Assembly (NCBI RefSeq): GCF_004799035.1
Contig: NZ_MWIO01000031.1
Span: 48,171-112,170, forward strand
DNA: 64,000 nt
Source of the DNA: Rhodanobacter lindaniclasticus
GTDB taxonomy: Bacteria; Pseudomonadota; Gammaproteobacteria; Xanthomonadales; Rhodanobacteraceae
Direction of reading: 5' to 3'
Made by a program: the position numbers and the translations under genes. The notes below the pieces were generated by a model. That model did not search any database and was not told the DNA's origin. It saw nothing but the letters and a program-made list of their open reading frames with translations. Below, piece after piece: positions 44,504 through 53,339 of the stretch (the stretch's first letter is position 1; every line of letters begins with the position of its first letter).

Positions 44504-44995
44504 ATGTTCAACGCCACGCCCCTGGCCACCGCCAGCAAGCCCGAGCTCTACCAGCACCTGGCGCAGCAGGCGCGCGGCCTGCTCGCGGGCGAGCCGGACC
44601 TGATCGCCAACGCGGCCAATTTCAGCGCGCTGGTCTACCACGGCCTGCCGCAGCTGAACTGGGCCGGGTTCTACCTGTTCGACGGCACCGAGCTGGTCGT
44701 CGGACCGTTCCAGGGCAAGCCGGCCTGCATCCGCATCGCGCTCGGCCGTGGCGTCTGCGGCACCGCGGCGAGCGAGCGCCAGACCCAGCTGGTGCGCGAC
44801 GTCAGCACGCACCCCAACCACATCTACTGCGACGCGGCCTCGCAATCGGAGATCGTGGTGCCACTGGTCCGCCGCGATGGTTCGCTGCTCGGCGTGTGGG
44901 ACGTCGACAGCCCGGTCACCGACCGCTTCGACGAGGACGACCGCGCCGGGATGGAAGCGTTGTGCGCGGTGTTCCTGGAAGCCATCAGCGGCTGA
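44504..44995 (+). CDS. msrC: Free methionine-(R)-sulfoxide reductase (GAF domain)
   Basis: A 163-residue single GAF-domain enzyme that reduces free Met-R-sulfoxide. The three cysteines of the catalytic cycle are in place: KPACIRI near 75, GRGVCGTA near 85 (ten residues later) and YCDAASQSE near 109. The substrate-pocket residues around LNWAGFYL and the C-terminal DVDSP.TDRFDEDD are conserved. Starts at the ATG at 44504; an ATG at 44479 in the same frame is possible but lies close to the divergent promoter. The gene ends just before a REP pair. Confidence 0.93.
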   Translation: MFNATPLATASKPELYQHLAQQARGLLAGEPDLIANAANFSALVYHGLPQLNWAGFYLFDGTELVVGPFQGKPACIRIALGRGVCGTAASERQTQLVRDVSTHPNHIYCDAASQSEIVVPLVRRDGSLLGVWDVDSPVTDRFDEDDRAGMEALCAVFLEAISG

Positions 44996-45006
44996 GCACT
45001 CCCCAT

Positions 45007-45086
45007 GCAGGAGTCCGCTCGCGGGTGGTGCTCCCGCGATTCCCCGTTTCCGGCGCAAGGGCATCGCCCGCGAGCGGGCTCCTACG
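45007..45086. repeat. REP doublet (two inverted copies, REPIN-like)
   Basis: A copy at 45007-45032 (GCAGGAGTCCGCTCGCGGG...) and an inverted copy at 45061-45086 (read on the minus strand GTAGGAGCCCGCTCGCGGG...) are 28 bp apart. The GTAGGAGCNCGC...GCG core is the REP sequence of Pseudomonas and Xanthomonadales, mobilised in trans by RAYT transposases. The right copy overlaps the engB stop codon. Confidence 0.75.
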
Positions 45087-45741
45087 ACTGCGCGGGATGG
45101 TCGGGTCGCGGCTGTTGCAGCAAGTTCGCCACCGCGTTGCGCGCCTCGTCCACGCCGGTGCCGGCGGACGACGAAAACACCTGCGCGCTGGCGTGCAGTC
45201 CCTCGGCGGCAAACTGCTTGCGCAAGGCAGCCAGGGCCTGGCTGGCGGCGCCGCGCGAGAGCTTGTCGGCCTTGGTCAGCAGCACGTGGCAGGGCAGGCC
45301 GGTGTCGGCGCAGAACTGCAGCATCAGGCGATCGAATTCCTTCAGCGGGTGGCGGATGTCGACGATCAGCACCAGCGCGCGCAGGCTGCGGCGGCGGTGC
45401 AGGTAGGCGTCGATCTCCTGTTTCCAATGCTCGCGCATGTCCAGCGGCACCTTGGCGTAGCCGTAGCCGGGCAGGTCGATCAGGCGCCTGGCAGGCTGCG
45501 ACGCCTGCTCCGGCGATCCATCCCTGGGCGGCGGCAGGCTGAAGGCGACCATCTGCTGGGTGCGTCCCGGCGTCTTCGAGGTACGCGCCAGGCCCTTGTG
45601 ATTGGTCAGCGCATTGAGCGCGCTGGACTTGCCTGCATTGGAGCGGCCGGCGAACGCCACCTCGGCGCCCTCGTCGGCGGGCAGCTGGCTGAGGCGGTGC
45701 GCGGCGAGCATGAACTGCGCGCCCTGGAGGGGATTGGGCAT
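45082..45741 (-). CDS. engB: Ribosome biogenesis GTPase EngB/YihA
   Basis: A 219-residue GTPase needed for assembly of the large ribosomal subunit. G motifs: AGRSNAGKSS (G1), a G2 Thr in RTSKTPGRTQ, DLPGYG (G3), TKAD (G4). The length is normal. Start ATG at 45741, with little Shine-Dalgarno similarity; longer frames upstream would cross the cytochrome c4 promoter. The TAG stop codon is contributed by the GTAG end of a REP sequence, so the insertion appears to define the present C-terminus (PRPDHPAQS). Confidence 0.93.
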   Translation of the reverse strand: MPNPLQGAQFMLAAHRLSQLPADEGAEVAFAGRSNAGKSSALNALTNHKGLARTSKTPGRTQQMVAFSLPPPRDGSPEQASQPARRLIDLPGYGYAKVPLDMREHWKQEIDAYLHRRRSLRALVLIVDIRHPLKEFDRLMLQFCADTGLPCHVLLTKADKLSRGAASQALAALRKQFAAEGLHASAQVFSSSAGTGVDEARNAVANLLQQPRPDHPAQS

Positions 45742-45750
45742 GGGAGCGGT

Positions 45751-45779
45751 TTGACCAAGGTGGATGGGCACGGGATAAT
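45751..45779 (+). promoter_or_regulatory. Sigma70 promoter of the cytochrome c4 gene
   Basis: TTGACC (45751-45756) and GATAAT (45774-45779) with a 17-bp spacer, one of the best promoter matches in the window. Transcription should start near 45786, about 68 nt before the ATG. Confidence 0.7.
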
Positions 45780-45853
45780 TCTGCGGTTTCTGCCCACCGC
45801 TTCGTTTCGGTGCGCCGTCGGCAGTGTTCGCAAGTCTCTCGGGAGTCAAGTGT

Positions 45854-46606
45854 ATGAGTTTTCGCTCTGCTGGTTTTCGGCCCGCCGCGCTCGGGTCCGC
45901 CCTGGCTCTCGCGCTGGCACTGTCCGCTACGGCCGTGATGGCCCAGGAAGCGCCGGCTCCCGCCGCCTCTGCGAGCGCCGCAGCGCCGGCTCCGGCCAGC
46001 GTGGCCGACGTGGCCGTCAAGCCGGGTGATGCCGCCGCCGGCCAGGCCAAGGCCGCCGTCTGCGGCGCCTGCCACGGCATGGACGGCAATTCCGCCGACG
46101 CGCAGTACCCGAAACTGGCCGGGCAGAGCGAGCAGTACATCGTGCGCCAGCTGACCGACTTCAAGTCCGGCCAGCGCCAGAACCCGATCATGCTGGGCAT
46201 GGCCACCCCGCTGTCGGTGCAGGACATGCACGACTTGGGCGCCTATTTCGCCAGCCAGAAATCGCGTCCGGGCGTGGCCGACCAGGCGCTGGTCGAGCCC
46301 GGCGAGACCCTGTTCCGCCAGGGCGACAGCACGCGCGGCATCCCGGCCTGCATGGCCTGCCACAGCATCGACGGCCGCGGCAACCCGGGCGCGATGTACC
46401 CGCAGCTGGCCGGCCAGCACGCGCAGTACGTGGAGGCCACGCTGAAGGCCTGGCACGACGGCACCAGTTGGGGCACCGACACCCGCTCGCAGATCATGCC
46501 CGCGATCGCCGCGAAACTTGACGCCAGGGACATCGCCGCGCTGGCCAGCTATATCGAAGGCCTGCACTCCGCCGAAAGCGAGCCCGCAGCTGCCGCCACA
46601 CCCTGA
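45854..46606 (+). CDS. Diheme cytochrome c4
   Basis: A 250-residue periplasmic cytochrome with a signal peptide ending near MAQEA, an Ala/Pro-rich linker, and two homologous heme domains, with CGACH and CMACH. Each has a downstream Met ligand (MLGMATPLS; QIMPAIAAKL). The internal duplication and YPKLAGQ/YPQLAGQ signatures identify cytochrome c4, which donates electrons to terminal oxidases, here plausibly the oxidase encoded 30 kb away. ATG at 45854 follows GGGAG. It is followed by two dsbA-like genes on the same strand (65 and 60-bp gaps), which fits shared thiol and heme maturation chemistry. Confidence 0.94.
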   Translation: MSFRSAGFRPAALGSALALALALSATAVMAQEAPAPAASASAAAPAPASVADVAVKPGDAAAGQAKAAVCGACHGMDGNSADAQYPKLAGQSEQYIVRQLTDFKSGQRQNPIMLGMATPLSVQDMHDLGAYFASQKSRPGVADQALVEPGETLFRQGDSTRGIPACMACHSIDGRGNPGAMYPQLAGQHAQYVEATLKAWHDGTSWGTDTRSQIMPAIAAKLDARDIAALASYIEGLHSAESEPAAAATP

Positions 46607-46671
46607 CCGCGTTCGTCGCGCCGACCCCGGCCCGCGCGGCGCGTCTCCCGTTTCACCGATTCGAGGTGGTC

Positions 46672-47550
46672 ATGTTCAAGCGTCTTCCGATTCTCTGCGT
46701 CATCCTGCTCGCCCTCGCCGCCTGCAGCAGCCATGACGAGGGCCAACCGGCCGCCGCGCCCGCCGCCAGCAGCACGATGACCGCCCCAGCGACCCCGGCC
46801 AGCGCACCGGCACCGGCGACCAGTGCACCTGCCGTCGACGACAGCAGCGCGCCGGCCACCGCCGTCAGCGCCGCGCCCGCCCCGGCCGAAAGCGCGCCGA
46901 CCGCTGCCGCACCGGCGGTTCCCTTCGTCGACAACGGCAAGTGGGTCGAGGGCAAGAACTATTTCCTGATCGAACCGGCGCAGCCGACCAGCCACCCCGG
47001 CAAGATCGAGGTGACCGAGGTGTTCTCCTTCGGCTGCCCGGCCTGCAACGCGTTCCACGCCACGGCCGACCAGATCCGCAAGAGCCTGCCCGCCGGCGCG
47101 GTGATGAACTACCTGCCCGCGGCATTCCGTCCGGACGAGAACTGGGTGGTCTACCAGCGCGCGTTCTATGCGGCACAGGCGCTGGGCGTGGCCGAGAAGA
47201 GCTATGACGCGATGTTCGACGCCACCTGGAAAACCGGCGAAACGGCCACATACAACCTCAAGGGCACCGGCCTGAAGCCGAAGGAAGCGTGGCCCACGAT
47301 CGAGGACATCGCGAAGTTCTACGCGCAGTTCGGCGTGGATCCGAAGGAGTTCGTCGCGGTCGCCAACTCGTTCTCGGTCAACACCAGGATGAAGCGTGCC
47401 GATGATCTGATCAAGGCGTACGGCATCGACGGCACGCCGTCGATGGTCGTCAACGGCAAGTACCGCTACGGACCGAGCACGGCCGGCGGCTATGCCCAGA
47501 CGATCGAGCTGACCCAGTGGCTGGTCGCCAAGGAACAGGCCGGCAAGTAA
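46672..47550 (+). CDS. Thiol:disulfide interchange lipoprotein, DsbA family (CPAC)
   Basis: A 292-residue protein with signal peptide and lipobox LAAC (Cys near 15), then about 70 Ala/Pro/Ser residues forming a flexible tether, and a DsbA thioredoxin-like domain from about 85. The active site is FGCPACNAFH near residue 123; the cis-proline loop is GTPSMVV. It oxidises or isomerises cysteines of exported proteins from a membrane-tethered position. The dipeptide PA in the active site differs from the PH of E. coli DsbA. ATG at 46672, GAGG 5 nt upstream. Confidence 0.9.
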   Translation: MFKRLPILCVILLALAACSSHDEGQPAAAPAASSTMTAPATPASAPAPATSAPAVDDSSAPATAVSAAPAPAESAPTAAAPAVPFVDNGKWVEGKNYFLIEPAQPTSHPGKIEVTEVFSFGCPACNAFHATADQIRKSLPAGAVMNYLPAAFRPDENWVVYQRAFYAAQALGVAEKSYDAMFDATWKTGETATYNLKGTGLKPKEAWPTIEDIAKFYAQFGVDPKEFVAVANSFSVNTRMKRADDLIKAYGIDGTPSMVVNGKYRYGPSTAGGYAQTIELTQWLVAKEQAGK

Positions 47551-47610
47551 GCCGCCAGCACAACCCGGCGCGTGCGGCGGCGCGCCGCCACCCGCGTGGA
47601 GAACGACCCG

Positions 47611-48261
47611 ATGTTCAAGCGATACGCCCGCCTGCCCGTCCTGGCCCTGCTCGCCGGCCTGCTGCTGGCCAGCGCCTGCACTGCGCAATCCAGCGACCCG
47701 GCGCCGTACGTCGAGGGCACCGATTACGTCACCCTGCCCTCCCCGCACCAGCGCTACGGCAGCGACGGCAAGGTCGAGTTGGTCGAGGTGTTCTCCTACG
47801 GCTGCATCCATTGCGCGCAGTTCGCGCCGGACGCCGAAAAGCTGCGCAAGGAACTGCCGGCCGGGGTCGAGTTCAAGCTGCTGCCGGCGCCGTTCAACCA
47901 GCAGTGGGTGCCGTTCGCGCGGGCCTACTACGCGGCGAAACAGCTGGGCGTGGTCGAACGCACCCACCTGCAGCTGTTCGTGGCCAAGTTCGGCGAGCAC
48001 TACCCGATCAACTCGATGGACGAGCTGGCCGATTTCTACGCCCGCGAAGGGGTCAACCGCGACGAGTTCATGCGCATCGCGATGGCGCCGGAAACCACCG
48101 AGAAGATGAAGCACGACCTCGACCTGCTGCGCACCTGGCAGGTCGACGGCACGCCGACCCTGGTGGTCGACGGCAAGTACCGCATTGCCACGGTGCGCTC
48201 GCACGAGCACATGATGGCGGTGGCGCTATGGCTGGCCAAGCGCGAACTGGCCGGCAAGTAA
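47611..48261 (+). CDS. Thiol:disulfide interchange protein, DsbA family (CIHC)
   Basis: A 216-residue DsbA paralogue of the preceding gene, of standard length, with signal sequence and possible lipobox ASAC, and active site YGCIHCAQF near residue 65. The cis-Pro loop GTPTLVV is conserved. The Ile-His dipeptide should give a strongly oxidising protein similar to E. coli DsbA. The two paralogues share the C-terminal GKYR...LAK(R)E(L)AGK ending, showing a tandem duplication. ATG at 47611 with GGAGAA upstream. Confidence 0.92.
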   Translation: MFKRYARLPVLALLAGLLLASACTAQSSDPAPYVEGTDYVTLPSPHQRYGSDGKVELVEVFSYGCIHCAQFAPDAEKLRKELPAGVEFKLLPAPFNQQWVPFARAYYAAKQLGVVERTHLQLFVAKFGEHYPINSMDELADFYAREGVNRDEFMRIAMAPETTEKMKHDLDLLRTWQVDGTPTLVVDGKYRIATVRSHEHMMAVALWLAKRELAGK

Positions 48262-48400
48262 CCGGCGCCAGGCGGCCCTGCGACGCGGTGGATCGCGCAT
48301 CCCCCGTCGCGTTCATGCGGCAGCGTGCATGCTGCAGGTCAAGCGGGCGGCCAGGCCGGCCGCTGAAGGCCTCCGCTTCCCTCTTCTGCCCCGTGTTGTC

Positions 48401-49216
48401 ATGAATCCTGCTGCTGCCCCTGCCACTGCCCCCGCCGAGCGCCGCCTGCGCCTGCTCAGCTGCAACATCCTGGCCGGCGCCAGCGTGGCGCATTACCGCG
48501 ACTACCTGACCCGCAGCCTCAAGGCGGTGCTGCCCGGGCGCAGCAAGATGGACAACCTCGACCGTCTGGCCGAGGTGCTGGCCGGGTTCGACGTGATCGG
48601 CCTGCAGGAAGCCGACGCCGGCAGCCTGCGTTCGGGCTTCCTCAACCAGACCCGTTACCTCGCCGAAACCTCCGGCCTGCCGTTCTGGAGTCACCAGCCG
48701 AACCGCGCGATGGCCAGGCTGGCGCACTCGGCCAACGGCCTGATCAGCCGGCTGGAACCCACTGCCGTGATGGACTACCCGCTGCCCAGCCGCATCCCCG
48801 GCCGCGGCGCCCTGCTGGCGCAATTCGGCGAAGGCGAGGACGCGTTGGCGGTGATGATCGCCCATCTCTCGCTGAGCGCCCCGGCGCGCGCGCGCCAGCT
48901 CGGTTTCATCGCCGAGCTGCTGCAGGATTTCCGCCATGCCGTGCTGATGGGCGATCTCAACACCGAGCCCGGCAGCGTGGAAATGCGCCAGCTGTTCGGC
49001 AAGAGCAGCCTGCAGCCGCCGGCGCAGCCCACGCCCACCTTCCCCAGCTGGAAGCCGCGGCGGGCGCTGGACCACATCCTCACCTCCGAGGCGATCCAGC
49101 TGGACAAGACCTGGACGCTGCCGCAGGCGTTCTCCGACCACCTGCCGGTGGCCGCGGAAATCCGCCTGCCCGCTCACGTCGGCGGCCGCAGCTCGAACCG
49201 GAAGAAGCGCCGATGA
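48401..49216 (+). CDS. Endonuclease/exonuclease/phosphatase-family hydrolase
   Basis: A 271-residue Mg-dependent EEP-fold protein (DNase I/sphingomyelinase superfamily). The metal and catalytic residues appear in order: Asn in SCNILAG, Glu in GLQEAD, the GDLNTEPGS segment, LDHILTS and SDHLPV. Without a signal peptide it is probably cytoplasmic; substrates in this family range from DNA to phospholipids, so I do not choose. ATG at 48401, no clear ribosome site; a longer in-frame start at 48329 is possible. The stop overlaps the next gene by four bases (ATGA). Confidence 0.85.
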   Translation: MNPAAAPATAPAERRLRLLSCNILAGASVAHYRDYLTRSLKAVLPGRSKMDNLDRLAEVLAGFDVIGLQEADAGSLRSGFLNQTRYLAETSGLPFWSHQPNRAMARLAHSANGLISRLEPTAVMDYPLPSRIPGRGALLAQFGEGEDALAVMIAHLSLSAPARARQLGFIAELLQDFRHAVLMGDLNTEPGSVEMRQLFGKSSLQPPAQPTPTFPSWKPRRALDHILTSEAIQLDKTWTLPQAFSDHLPVAAEIRLPAHVGGRSSNRKKRR

Positions 49217-49629
49217 CCTCGCTGCCGTGGCGCGCCGCGGGATGGTGGCTGGCGCTGCTGGCGGTGGGGCTGGGTGCCACCGCGCTGCGTTTCGGGCTGA
49301 TCGAATCCAGCGCGATCGGGCAGTTGTGCGGCAGCGGCCACGGCCCTGCGTGGTGCACGCTGCGCACGTGGCTGGTGCTGGGTTTCCTGCACCACGTCTA
49401 CGGCTCGCTCGCGCTCGTCGCGCTGCTGCCGGCGTGGCTGCTGCGGCGCCCGTCGCTGGCCTGGCTGGCTGCCGCGCTGGGCGTGTTCGCGATGCAGTTG
49501 TACGGCGCCGAGGCCGGCGCGCTGGCCTTGCTACTGGGCAGCCTGCGCCTGCTGCGCCTGCAGGCGGACGCCCGCGCGCCACGCACGCCACACCGGCCAG
49601 GCGAACAGCAGGTTCAGCACCAGCCATGA
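49213..49629 (+). CDS. Small membrane protein, unknown function
   Basis: A 138-residue protein with three predicted membrane helices (about 8-28, 52-74, 82-108) and a basic tail. No family recognised. Its start overlaps the stop of the EEP-family gene (ATGA), suggesting coupled expression. The last 99 bp overlap, tail to tail, the 3' end of the GH17 gene on the other strand, so one of the two C-termini may be shorter than drawn. The helices lie mostly outside the overlap, which supports a real gene. Confidence 0.6.
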   Translation: MTSLPWRAAGWWLALLAVGLGATALRFGLIESSAIGQLCGSGHGPAWCTLRTWLVLGFLHHVYGSLALVALLPAWLLRRPSLAWLAAALGVFAMQLYGAEAGALALLLGSLRLLRLQADARAPRTPHRPGEQQVQHQP

Positions 49630-51138
49630 CCACGCGGTCGGGTCGAGCCCGGCCTCCTGCACCACCACGACCACGCCCAGCAGCGGCAGGCACGCGGCGA
49701 GGAAGCGCTGCTCCAGCGCGGGCCGCACCCGCTCGCTTGCGCGGGACAGCCACCCCGCCAGCGCATGGCCCACGCACGGCAGTGCGAACAGGCCCAGCGG
49801 GAAATCGCGATAGCGTCCGTCGAAAACCAGCAACAGCCCGTAGTACGCCAGCGCGAACAGCCACGGCGTGCGCCAGCCGCCGGCGCCACCCGGCCGCGGC
49901 GCTCCGGCCAGCCGCCCGGCGATCCAGCGCGCCAGCCGCAGCGCGGTGAACACGGCCAGCACGCAGGCGGCCAGCGAGATCGTCCACTCCCACGGATTGC
50001 GGCACGCAAACCACATCTGCCGGAATTGCCAGGCGATGGCGCCACCGCTGGCCACGCCCGCCAAGCCCCGTGCCAGCCGCTCGCGCCAGCCGTGCCGGCG
50101 ACGTCGCCATGTGCCGGCCAGCGCGAAGATCACGCCACCCAGCGCCGCGGCCAGCCAGCCCAGCCACCAGCGCGTCATCTCCACCACCGGCCCGGTCATC
50201 GCAAACTTCGGCCGCGCCTGGGCATCGAAAATGCCCCAGTAGCCGCCTACCGTGCCTTCCTGCGCGCGCTTCCACGGCTGGTCGAACGCTTCGATCACGT
50301 TGTACGGCAGGCCGGTCTTCTCCGCGTAGCGCAGGAAGTCGCGCAGGTAGCGCGCCTCGTCCACCACGCTGGCGCTGGCCGCCTGGCGCGGGCGGCCGGC
50401 GCTGGGCCAGCCGGTTTCGCCGATCATCACGCGCCGCCCGGGAAATGCCGCGCTCACCTTCGCGTACACCGCCGCCACGTGCTGCACCGCGCGTTCCGGC
50501 GGCACCGGCCGGTCTTCCCAGTACGGCAGGATGTGGATGGTGAGGTAGTCCACCGAAGCGGCCAGCTCGGGATGGCGCAACCAGAACTCCCACACGTCGG
50601 CATAGGTCACCGGCTCGGGCACCGCCTCGCGCACGCGCGCCAGATCGGCCGCCAGCTGCGCCGACGACAGCTCGCCGCGCAACAACACCTCGTTGCCGAC
50701 GATCACCGCGCGCACCACGTCCGGGTAGGCGCGCGCGGTGGCGATGCCGAGACGGATCTGTTCGTCGTTCGCCTTGGGGTCCTGCCCCAGCCAGATGCCG
50801 AGCAGCACCTTCATGCCGTAGCGGCGGGCGATCCGCGGCACCGCGCTGAGGCCCTGCCCCTGCGAGTAGGTGCGCACGCAATCGAAGCGCTGCGACAGCG
50901 CGCGCAAATCCTGGTCGACGCGTTCGGCGCTGACGAAAGCGGAGGCGTCGAGCGGCGACTCGCCCGCCAGCCGGAACGGCGCATACGACACGCAGGCGAT
51001 GCGCGACGTGGGCGCATCGGGCAACGCCACCGGCCGGCCGATCGCCCACCAGCCGTACAGCGATGCCAGTGCTGCCAGCAGCAAGGCCAGCCACGCCAGA
51101 GGTTCCCGACGGACAACAGGCGCAGCTTCGGATGACAT
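49531..51138 (-). CDS. Membrane GH17-like protein (beta-1,6-glucan synthase type)
   Basis: A 535-residue protein: one N-terminal membrane helix (about 12-35), a periplasmic TIM-barrel of glycoside hydrolase family 17 type (about 45-310) and five to six C-terminal helices. The barrel has the paired glutamates of family 17: IVGNEVLLRGE near 148 (acid/base) and MIGETGWPSAG near 239 (nucleophile). Proteobacterial homologues are annotated as beta-(1-6)-glucan synthases and act as transglycosylases on cyclic or linear glucans together with NdvB-type GT2 enzymes; no GT2 partner is adjacent. Start ATG at 51138; a TTG start at 51210 is an alternative. It diverges from slt. Confidence 0.83.
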   Translation of the reverse strand: MSSEAAPVVRREPLAWLALLLAALASLYGWWAIGRPVALPDAPTSRIACVSYAPFRLAGESPLDASAFVSAERVDQDLRALSQRFDCVRTYSQGQGLSAVPRIARRYGMKVLLGIWLGQDPKANDEQIRLGIATARAYPDVVRAVIVGNEVLLRGELSSAQLAADLARVREAVPEPVTYADVWEFWLRHPELAASVDYLTIHILPYWEDRPVPPERAVQHVAAVYAKVSAAFPGRRVMIGETGWPSAGRPRQAASASVVDEARYLRDFLRYAEKTGLPYNVIEAFDQPWKRAQEGTVGGYWGIFDAQARPKFAMTGPVVEMTRWWLGWLAAALGGVIFALAGTWRRRRHGWRERLARGLAGVASGGAIAWQFRQMWFACRNPWEWTISLAACVLAVFTALRLARWIAGRLAGAPRPGGAGGWRTPWLFALAYYGLLLVFDGRYRDFPLGLFALPCVGHALAGWLSRASERVRPALEQRFLAACLPLLGVVVVVQEAGLDPTAWSWLVLNLLFAWPVWRAWRAGVRLQAQQAQAAQ

Positions 51139-51266
51139 GCGGCAAACCGTGGATGGCGACGAATCAGCGTGCCAGCTTAGCAGGGCGCGCCATGCGTTCA
51201 CCCGATCCAAACAAGACGTTGCAGACCATCCACTACACTGCCGCCAGATCGAATCGCGGAGTCCCC

Positions 51267-53309
51267 ATGCCTGTTTTCACTTCCTCATGCCTGGCGCGCG
51301 CGGGCGGCCTGCTGCTGGCCTGCGCCTGGCTGCTCGCCGGCAACGCGCAGGCCGCCGAGCCGACGCCGGCGCAACGCGCCACGTTCAAGCAGGCCTACGC
51401 GGCGGCCGAGCAAGGCGACGACTGGCGCGCGCTCGCCGGCACGCTGCACGACTACCCGCTGTATCCCTACCTGCAAGCGGCAGCGCTGGAACACGACATC
51501 CGCAACGTCGACCGCGCCACCGTCGAGGCCTACCTCAAGCAGTATCCGGACTGGATTCCCGCCGCCGACCTGCGCCGGGATTTCCTGCGCGAGCTGGCGC
51601 GGCGGCAGGACTGGAGCGGTTTTCTTGCGCTGTACCAGCCGGGCCTCGGCGACACGCTGAGCTGCGACGCGCTGCAGGCGAAGCTCGCACAAGGCGCCGC
51701 GCTGGACTTCGATCGCGACTTGGCTGCGCTGTGGTCGCAGCCGAACCTGCCCGACGCCTGCGACCCGGTGCTCGACGCCGCGCAGCGCCAGGGCCTGCTC
51801 ACCGCCGCGCGTTTGTGGACGCGCATCGACCGCGCCGCCGATGCCGGCCAGGCCGGCACCATCGCCAGCCTGGCGAGCTGGTTGCCCGCCGCCCAGCAGG
51901 ACGACGCGCAGCGGCTGGCGCTGGCCTTGCGCGACCCGGCCGCAGCGCTGGCCAAGGCCTCGCACTGGAGCGACACGCCGCGCGCACGCCAGGCTGCCAC
52001 CCTGGCGCTGGTGCGACAGGCCCGGCGCGACGTGGACAGCGCCGACGCCTCGTGGCAACAGTTGCAGTCGCGCTTCGCCTTCAACGCCCCGCAACGTGAC
52101 GCCATCCTGCGTGCGCTGGCGCTGTTCCACGCCACCGACTTCGACGACAACGCGCTCGCCCGTCTCATCGCACTGCCCGCTGCCGCACAGGACGACAGCA
52201 CCCGCGAATGGCGCGCGCGGGTGGCGCTGGCGCGCATGAACTGGCCGGCGGTGCTGGCGGCGATCGCGGCGATGCCGCCATCGCTGCAGCAAGACGACGA
52301 ATGGCAATACCTCCGCGCCCGCGCGCTCGCCGCCACCGGCGACACCGCTGCCGCACGACAGCAATACGCCGCGCTGGCCGGGCAGGCCACCTACTTCGGC
52401 TTCCTCGCCGCCGACCGCCTGCAGCAGGACTACGCGATCTGCCCGCTGAGCCTGGCCGGTGACCCGCCCCGCGAGCAGGCATTGCTGACGCAGCCCGCCC
52501 TGCAGCGCGCGTTCGAGCTGTTTGCGGTCGATCTGCCGTCGCTGGCGCGGCGCGAATGGAACCGCGCCCTGCACGGCGCCGACGAGGCGACCCGACGCCT
52601 CGCCGCGGACCTGGCCAATCGCCGCGGCTGGTACGACCGCGCGGTGTTCACGCTCAGCAGCGGCGACGCGCTGCGCCTGTATGACCTGCGTTTCCCGCTG
52701 GCCAGCCAGGATGGCCTGGTGCCGCAGGCCGAGCAGGCCGGCATCTATCCGGCATGGGCGTACGCGATCCTGCGCGCCGAGAGCGCGTGGATGAGCGACG
52801 CGCGTTCCGGCGCCGACGCCCGCGGCCTGATGCAGCTGCTGCCGAGCACGGGCGCGCTGGTGGCGCGCGCCGCCGGCCTGCCATGGAACGGCGGCGCCAG
52901 CCTGTACGACCCGGTGGTCAACATCGCCCTGGGCACGCGCTACCTGGCGCAGATGGCGCAGCGTTTCGACGGCTCGACTTGGCTGGCCAGCGCGGCCTAC
53001 AACGCCGGCCCGAACCGCGTCGACGTGTGGCTGGCCGAACGCGGCACGCTGGCGCCGGACTTGTTCGTCGCCACCATCCCGTACAAGGAAACCCGCGAAT
53101 ACGTCGCCCGCGTGATGGCCTTCAGCGTGATCTACGACTGGCGCCTCAACCGCGCGGTGGTACCGCTGGTGCAGCGCATGGGTCCGATCGGCCAGCAGTA
53201 CGTGCCGCCGGGGCCGGACACGCCGCGGCGGGCAGTGGCGTGTCCGGCACTTCCGCCGGCCGCAGGCGCGTCCGTGGCAGCGCCGGCGGCGTCCAGCGCA
53301 GGCTCGTGA
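51267..53309 (+). CDS. slt: Soluble lytic murein transglycosylase
   Basis: A 680-residue periplasmic enzyme of the Slt70 type. Signal peptide ending near AQA, a ring of alpha-superhelical repeats to about 470, and a C-terminal lysozyme-like domain with the catalytic Glu in ILRAESAWMSDARSGA near 505, GLMQLLPSTG, and AYNAGPNRVD. It cleaves peptidoglycan to 1,6-anhydromuropeptides. The C-terminus carries a Pro/Ala tail beyond the normal end. ATG at 51267, with CGGAG upstream. Confidence 0.95.
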   Translation: MPVFTSSCLARAGGLLLACAWLLAGNAQAAEPTPAQRATFKQAYAAAEQGDDWRALAGTLHDYPLYPYLQAAALEHDIRNVDRATVEAYLKQYPDWIPAADLRRDFLRELARRQDWSGFLALYQPGLGDTLSCDALQAKLAQGAALDFDRDLAALWSQPNLPDACDPVLDAAQRQGLLTAARLWTRIDRAADAGQAGTIASLASWLPAAQQDDAQRLALALRDPAAALAKASHWSDTPRARQAATLALVRQARRDVDSADASWQQLQSRFAFNAPQRDAILRALALFHATDFDDNALARLIALPAAAQDDSTREWRARVALARMNWPAVLAAIAAMPPSLQQDDEWQYLRARALAATGDTAAARQQYAALAGQATYFGFLAADRLQQDYAICPLSLAGDPPREQALLTQPALQRAFELFAVDLPSLARREWNRALHGADEATRRLAADLANRRGWYDRAVFTLSSGDALRLYDLRFPLASQDGLVPQAEQAGIYPAWAYAILRAESAWMSDARSGADARGLMQLLPSTGALVARAAGLPWNGGASLYDPVVNIALGTRYLAQMAQRFDGSTWLASAAYNAGPNRVDVWLAERGTLAPDLFVATIPYKETREYVARVMAFSVIYDWRLNRAVVPLVQRMGPIGQQYVPPGPDTPRRAVACPALPPAAGASVAAPAASSAGS

Positions 53310-53334
53310 GGCCGCGCGGGGCTGCCGCGTGGCC
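53310..53334. terminator. Hairpin between convergent slt and sulfotransferase genes
   Basis: A 10-bp stem with one G-U pair (53310-53319 with 53325-53334) and a 5-nt loop fills most of the 30-bp gap between the two stop codons. No U-tract follows on either strand. Confidence 0.4.
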
Positions 53335-53339
53335 GGCGC

